DNA of 64,000 nucleotides, taken from assembly GCA_015832175.1 (NCBI GenBank), contig WJXW01000014.1, forward strand, positions 1,550,001-1,614,000, in the 5' to 3' direction. The stretch's first letter is position 1, and every line of letters starts with the position of its first letter. Made by a program: the position numbers and the translations under genes. Below the pieces are notes generated by a model that did no database searches, had not been told where the DNA came from, and saw nothing but the letters and a program-made list of their open reading frames with translations. This DNA comes from Paraphaeosphaeria minitans. Taxonomy: Eukaryota > Ascomycota > Dothideomycetes > Pleosporales > Didymosphaeriaceae. This document shows positions 58,356-64,000 of the stretch, one piece after another.

Positions 58356-58766
58356 TGTTAAGATCCAAAGGCTAGGCCTCCTAGGATCTTTATATGTATC
58401 TACATTCGTTGTTTAAGTGGCGCGGCACAAAAGGTTACGTAACCTAATTAGTGTGATTAGAGCGCCAAGACAACTAATTAGACTAAGCACTTAATATACT
58501 AAGCAACTAATTAGTGCTTAATTAGTTTAATTAGAGCGATTAGTCCACTAATTGCTTAAAGTATATAGGAACGCGAGGATAGGCTCTCCATACTTATATT
58601 TAATCTATTTATTAATCTATTGTTTAGGTTCTAGCAGACTAAATTGTTAACTTATTACACTTTATAAGATACTATTATATTAATAAGACCTTCTACCTTC
58701 TGTAAGTACTCCTGCCTAAGAACTAACCTTAACCCTTTAGGACTAGCTACCCTCTTAGATTTAATA
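58356..58766 (+). repeat. Gypsy LTR, U3 type A, 5' LTR of element 2
   Basis: 411 bp, TGTTAAGATCC to AGATTTAATA. It is the same type as the solo LTR at 8008. Gag of element 2 follows directly. It stands between two gypsy internal regions. Confidence 0.87.
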
Positions 58767-58789
58767 TCTTAAACACCCTTAACATAAGT

Positions 58790-59710
58790 ATTTTATAAAC
58801 TCCTACCTCTTCTACAGCTTTAGGTGCTGCTAAGATTACTCCTATAAAAGATAGTAGTAAGGCGCATAAACCTAATCTCTACTTTAGTAAATAATCTTAA
58901 ACTAATGTCTAGATTCTCTAGTTAGACCTCTACTTCTTTAACTTAAATAAACCCCTTAAAGACAAAAAGAAAGTTATCTTTGCAGTAATATATATGCAAG
59001 GAGATATAGAATTATAGATTTATCTCTACCTTAAAAAGTACCTAGGAATAGACTATAACAATAATAATAATAATTACGCGAACAAGCACGCTAATACAGT
59101 TAATATTATTAAGGATTATAATAACTTTAAGAAATACCTTAAATAACTCTTTAGAATTACTAATAAGGACTCTATTGCAAAAGCAAAGATTTAGACTATA
59201 ACTTAGAAATAATTAGTAGCTAAGTATATAGCTAAGTTTCGCAGATACACTATATAACTTAACTAGGACAATGAATTTCTTTAGGATATGTACAAATAAG
59301 GACTTAAATAGAAACTATGTAAAGAACTCCTGCGTAGTAGTGCATAAATTGCTAATCTTAAAGAACTATACAAAGAAACTATTAGAATTAATAGAGAGTA
59401 GTTTTTACTATAACAGAAGCTCTACTAAAACCCTAGGGCGATAAGCTTTAGATAACTAGCAAAAGTAGTTTATAAGAACCTTATTAGAATTGTCTAAAAG
59501 CAACAGCTAAGGAACTACTAGAGATACGAACTAATAGAAGATGTCTAGTTTAACTATATAGGTAAAGGAAAAGGAGGAAGGATAGGCCCTAAGTAGCCTA
59601 ATAAACGCGTTTCTAATAGAAGTTAATAACTAATAACTAAGACCTGTAAATGCTTTATATGTAGTAAACTAGGCCATATAGCTAGGAACTGTAGATTAAA
59701 GAACAAAGTC
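58790..59710 (+). pseudogene. Gypsy element 2 Gag, inactivated
   Basis: This is the better-kept Gag of the family. The capsid-like part has YLKKYLGIDYNNNNNNYANK and ELLRSSAQIANLKELYKETI, and the CCHC knuckle CKCFICSKLGHIARNC at about 59645-59695 has all four ligands intact. RIP stops lie upstream and downstream. Gag packages the element RNA; the knuckle contacts RNA. Confidence 0.8.
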
Positions 59711-60429
59711 TATTAAACTAAGTTAAATATACTAACTATTAAAGACTAAAAACCTAATAAGGAATAGGAAGTTATTATAACGCTATTTAGTTACTAACGT
59801 ATTACACTAGAGTAAAGTAAGTAATTAGATTTACCTAACTTATAACTATATAAAGATCTAAAAGACAACTCTAACGTATACTATAATGTAAAAGACGTAG
59901 AAGAGATACTAAGATCTTCTACTCTTTACCTATAAAGTAGGTAGGAAGAAGACAACCCTATGTTACCTAAGTATAAACTAAATGTTTAGGACTATATAGA
60001 ACCCCACTAGGCACTAAAAGGGATGCGAACCTATAAAAATAAGGAATTAAACTACGTACTAAAGTACTACCTAGACTACTAAAATCCTACACACTAATTC
60101 TGTATATAGATGTATTGCGAAGAACTAATATACGCACAATATAAGGTAGAAAAAGAGGAGAATAAGAAATAATCTAGAAAGAAACTACGCTATAGATAGA
60201 TATAGACAGACTACCCTATCGCAGCTTATAATAAACACCTCTAGAATAAATAATAAGTAAAATACTTTCCTTACCTTACGCTAAAGGGTAATAAATGCTA
60301 TAATATACTTATTAATAGAGACTATATATAACTATACTAGTACACATGTCTAAACTAAGACTGTAAATACCACTATATAGCTAAACACTTAGACAGCTTT
60401 GCAAACTACCCTATATAAGAAGTAATAAT

Positions 60430-63400
60430 AGAACTACTAATTTAACTAGTATATAAGAATAGTAAAGACTGTAGGAGGAAAAATAGAAGAACATCCTTAC
60501 AGGAAGAAGAAGAAGATAATCTATATAAGCTACGTACTTAAGAATAATAACAGAAGCAGATACTTAGAAACGTATACTAGGCACTAGAACTTAATTACGA
60601 CCTATAAGAATAGATATCTTTTTTAGGCCTAAACTTAGATAAGAAAACGCCTTTATTAAATTAAATGCTATAGTAAGCATAGTATTAGTTAAGCTACTAG
60701 TATAGCTTAAAAGAATATAGGCTTAAGCTCTTGTAAACTTAGGAGTAGAAAGGAACTTTATATCTTATTAGATAGTAAGATAAGCAGGACTTATAATATT
60801 AGAGAAAAAGTACCCTATATTATCTATGTCGCGAATAGATCCCTAATGCCTAAGATACCTTAAATATACTAGGAGGTTACTACCACAATAACAGTCTAAG
60901 GACATAGAGAGGAACTTACTTTAGATGTCTTACTAGGATCTAAGTATAAGTTAGTCTTAGAATTACTTTAGTTAACAATACACAACCTACAGATTAACTA
61001 GGGTATAAAGAAAATATTATTTAAACGCTGTAATTATGTATTATAAGTAAAGCCTACGCATTAACTAAAAATAATAGTAGATAAGGGAGTTATTAATAAT
61101 ATAATACTACAATAGATAGTTAAAAAATAGAAATATACCTTAGTAGACGCTAGTAGGAACCACTAGATTAAGAAGTGTAAGAAGGAGGACAATAGCACAC
61201 CCCTTACCTTACTAAGAGAGTATAGGAAATAGACATACATATTTATAGAAAAGGAAGGAAAAGCAAACCTACCTAAACATTAACCCTAGGATCTTACGAT
61301 AGACCTAGAAGAAGGGAAGATACTACTCTTTAGACTACTATATAGTAAGATAGGAAAAGCACTCCTTAAAGAACGTAATTTTATTAAAACAAACCTTAAG
61401 AAAGGATATATATAACTATTAAAGTTACTAGTAGTAAGCCCTTTTATATTTATTAAGAAAAAGAATAGATTAGACAGACTATACGTTAACTACTAATAAC
61501 TTAACGACATAATAATAAAGAACTAATATCTACTACTAAATATTATAGAGTTACGAGATTAACTATCTTAAGCTAAGATATTTATAATAATAGATCTAAG
61601 AGACAGTTACTACCTTATATAAATTAAAAAAGGTAAAGAATAGAAAATAGTGTTTTAATCACGCTATAGACTATTTGAGTATAAGGTTATACTATTTAGA
61701 CTTATAAATGCACTAGTAGCTTTTATAGCACTTATTAACAACGTACTTTGTAAATATCTAGACATATTTGTTATTGCGTATATAGACAATATCCTTGTCT
61801 TTTCCAAAAATAAATTAGACCACACTAAGTATATATAAATAGTACTAGAAGCACTAGATAAAGTATACCTTTATATTAAACTTAAGAAATACAAGTTTAA
61901 CGTTAAATAACTTAAATTCCTAGGACATATTATTACTATAAAAGGAATTGAGATAGCACTAAGTAAAGTTAAATGTATTAGGAACTAGCTAATACTAAAG
62001 ATAGCTAAGAACATCTAAGAATTCTTAGAATTCTATAGATTTAATTAATAATTTATCTAAAATTATGTAAAGGTTACGATACCTTTAATAAATCTTACGA
62101 AGAAGGACGTACCCTTTAAATAGATAGATAAGTGTAGAATGTTATTCCAACTCCTTAAGATAGTATATATTATAAAATCTATTCTTGTCTATTTTAGAAG
62201 TAATAAACCACTGCGCTTTAGAACAGACGCTAGCGATCTTACACTAGGCGCCTATGCTAAATAAGAATGTAATAGTAAATAGCACCTAATTACCTATTAC
62301 TTATACAAATTTAATAACGCTAAAACACGATATAATGTACATAATAAAGAACTCTACGCTATTATTAAAGCCTTAAAGCACTAGAGGATTTACGCGCTTA
62401 GTTACTTAACGCTAGAAATCTATATAGATTATAAGAACCTTTTACGGTTTATAATAATAAAAGAACTTACGCTATAATAATAAAGATGGTTGTAAACTAC
62501 TAGGTAGTATAAGTTTAAAATTATCTATATAGCTGGAAAAGAGAATAGTAGAGCAGACGCTCTTAGCTAACAAAGTGATCTAGTAGGAGAAAAGGTAAAA
62601 AACTTTCTCTGCAATCCTTTGCAAAGCTAAAGATAGATCTCTAGAACTAATAGTAGAACTAAATTAACTTTTAGTAATTAACTAAGAAGTTCTAGAACAT
62701 CTATAGACTAAGATTATCTAATAATACCATAATAACCCTATGTATAGACACCTAGGTATTACAAAGACAATAGAATTTATCTAAAGGAATTATACCTTTA
62801 AAGGAATTAAGGAAGCTATAATAACTTATATTTGTAAATATATAGAATGCTAGAAAAACAAACACAGCATATATCTCAAATATAGAGAAATGTAAGTAAT
62901 TAGAATACTAATAGCACTATAGGAAGACATCGCTATAGATTTTGTTACAGGAATTCTAAACTCTAAGGATCTAACAACAGGAATTAAATATAATAGTATA
63001 CTAGTAATAGTCTGCTAACTAACTAAGTATGTTAAGCTTATTCTATACCTTAAGAAAATAATAGCAAAGGAACTCGCCTTTCTTATCCTAGACAGACTAA
63101 TTAGACACCACAGAATCCTAAAAATAATTATTAGCGATAGAGACAAGCTCTTTATATTAAATTATTAGATAACGCTTATGGCCCTACTTAGAACGAAATA
63201 AAAGCTATTAACAGCTTACTATCTATAAATAGACAGACAGACAGAACGTACGAATTAAACTATAGAAACGTACCTACGCATCTACTATAATAGTTAAAAG
63301 AATAACTAGGTTTTATTATTACCTATAGTATAGTTGGCCTATAATAACAAAGTATTAGTAGTATTAGGACATACACTATTCTATATAAACTATAGAAGAC

Positions 63401-63540
63401 ACCTATATCTCTTTAATTAATAATTTCCTACGACAATTAAAGCAAAAGAAGCTATAGATATAGTAGAAAACATAAAGAAAATACACTAATAACTCTAAGA
63501 GAATCTTAAGAAAACTTAGTAGCAATTAATTTTATATTAA
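60430..63540 (+). pseudogene. Gypsy element 2 Pol, inactivated and 3'-truncated
   Basis: Protease is near 60725-60770 (ALVNLGVERNFIS). RT has YIDN at 61779-61790 within YLDIFVIAYIDNILVFSK. RNase H spans about 62215-62590 (TDASDLTLGAYAK and RADALS). Integrase spans about 62700-63430 (RHLGITKTIEFI, YICKYIEC and INYGRHLYLFN). The frame is cut by the copia insertion before the chromodomain. Replacement of Asp by Asn at the same RT position as in elements 1 and A is notable. Confidence 0.83.
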
Positions 63541-63543
63541 AAC

Positions 63544-64000
63544 TATCCGTACAGTTTATCGTACAAATAGCACTAAGTGAAATAGGGGCCTGCCTACCTA
63601 TAGGGACCCGCACAAGGACCCACTACTTAGGTTAGCGCTAAGAGGCAGAGACTTTATAAGGCCTTGCCTACCTATAAGGACCTGCACAAGGACCCCCTGC
63701 TTAGGTTAGCGCTAAGAGACAAAGACTTTATAAAGCCCTTAGTGCCCCTTTATACGATAGACAAGACGTAATCAATTAAACCTACTTCTTACCCTTTACA
63801 TAATAGTATACTATTAACCCTTAAATGCTTAATTGCAGATTAAGCCAAACTAACACTAATTAGTAGTTAATTCCTATTAACTACAAACTAGTAAGGTCTA
63901 AAGACAGAGCGCCCTATAAGCTGAATGCGCAGGCTCTATATTATTACCTTTACTAGAGATTAAATTTTAGATTATACAATAAGCAGAAACAAAGCGCGCA
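63544..64000 (+). mobile_element. Copia family 1 element (copy 5), truncated by the window end
   Basis: A 312-bp long-form LTR (63544-63855, TATCCGTACAG to CCAAACTAACA) is followed by 145 bases of the family leader, up to the first copy of the 115-bp repeat. AAAAC precedes the LTR. Whether pol is present cannot be known from this window; the long LTR form suggests the pol-deleted derivative. Confidence 0.8.

Larger units (their letters stand above)
58356..63543 (+). mobile_element. Chromodomain-lineage Ty3/gypsy element 2, cut by copia copy 5
   Basis: LTR, gag, protease, RT, RNase H and most of integrase are present, colinear with element 1 and differing mainly by transitions. The element is interrupted at 63544 by another family 1 copia, so the chromodomain and 3' LTR are not seen and may continue beyond the window. 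The absence of a polypurine tract to the left of its LTR suggests it inserted independently into the tail of element 1 rather than arising as a shared-LTR tandem. Confidence 0.83.

Noticed and set aside
663..64000. Active host genes or an operon-like defence or biosynthetic system in the AT-rich part
   Set aside because: No frame longer than ~85 residues is open, and all longer coding registers are broken by RIP-type stops and mostly belong to known transposon families.

Overview
The window reads as an AT-rich, transposon-filled block of a filamentous ascomycete (Pezizomycotina-type) genome. Four things support this. The only intact-looking gene has short GT-AG introns, one with a CTAAC-type branch site. 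The retrotransposons are of fungal Ty1/copia and chromodomain Ty3/gypsy types. Repeats differ from one another almost only by C/T and G/A changes. The old coding frames stay in register but are full of TAG and TAA where CAG, CAA and TGG are expected. That pattern matches repeat-induced point mutation (RIP) of the CpA to TpA type, and no repeat-borne gene looks functional.

Layout: Positions 1-662 have ordinary base composition and hold a small three-exon gene for a double-stranded-RNA-binding-domain protein. Composition collapses at about 665-780. Next come a PIF/Harbinger DNA transposon (939-3762, TAA target duplication), a deletion-derivative copia element (4071-7151), and a ~160-bp tandem array (about 7353-8607) with a solo gypsy LTR inside it. 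A minus-strand chromodomain Ty3/gypsy element (8824-26013) is itself invaded by a full copia element (11788-21754, which carries another copia derivative at 12287-15443) and by a solo LTR (22916-23388). Then follow two unidentified convergent decayed frames (about 26040-28420), a satellite-like zone split by a second full copia element (29811-37056), a 62-bp minisatellite (39019-39390), and an unidentified frame split by the only pol-bearing copy of copia family 1 (40028-47221). After another unidentified decayed frame (48570-49230) come two consecutive plus-strand gypsy elements. The first is invaded by a copia derivative (51329-54489). The second is cut by a further copy that runs off the window end.

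How the parts relate: The window is a stack of insertions whose order can be read from target duplications. Copia family 1 (238 or 312-bp LTR) has one full-length gag-pol copy and at least three copies sharing one ~4.2-kb pol deletion, so the derivative probably spread by borrowing enzymes from the full-length form. Copia family 2 (195-bp LTR) has two full-length copies and a primer-binding site matching half of initiator tRNA-Met. The gypsy family shows three unrelated U3 regions joined to one shared TATA-R-U5 module.

I found no RNA genes, CRISPR array, biosynthetic cluster or active-looking defence system. Family calls rest on translated motifs read by eye, without alignment software or database searches. 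Boundaries of decayed frames are approximate.
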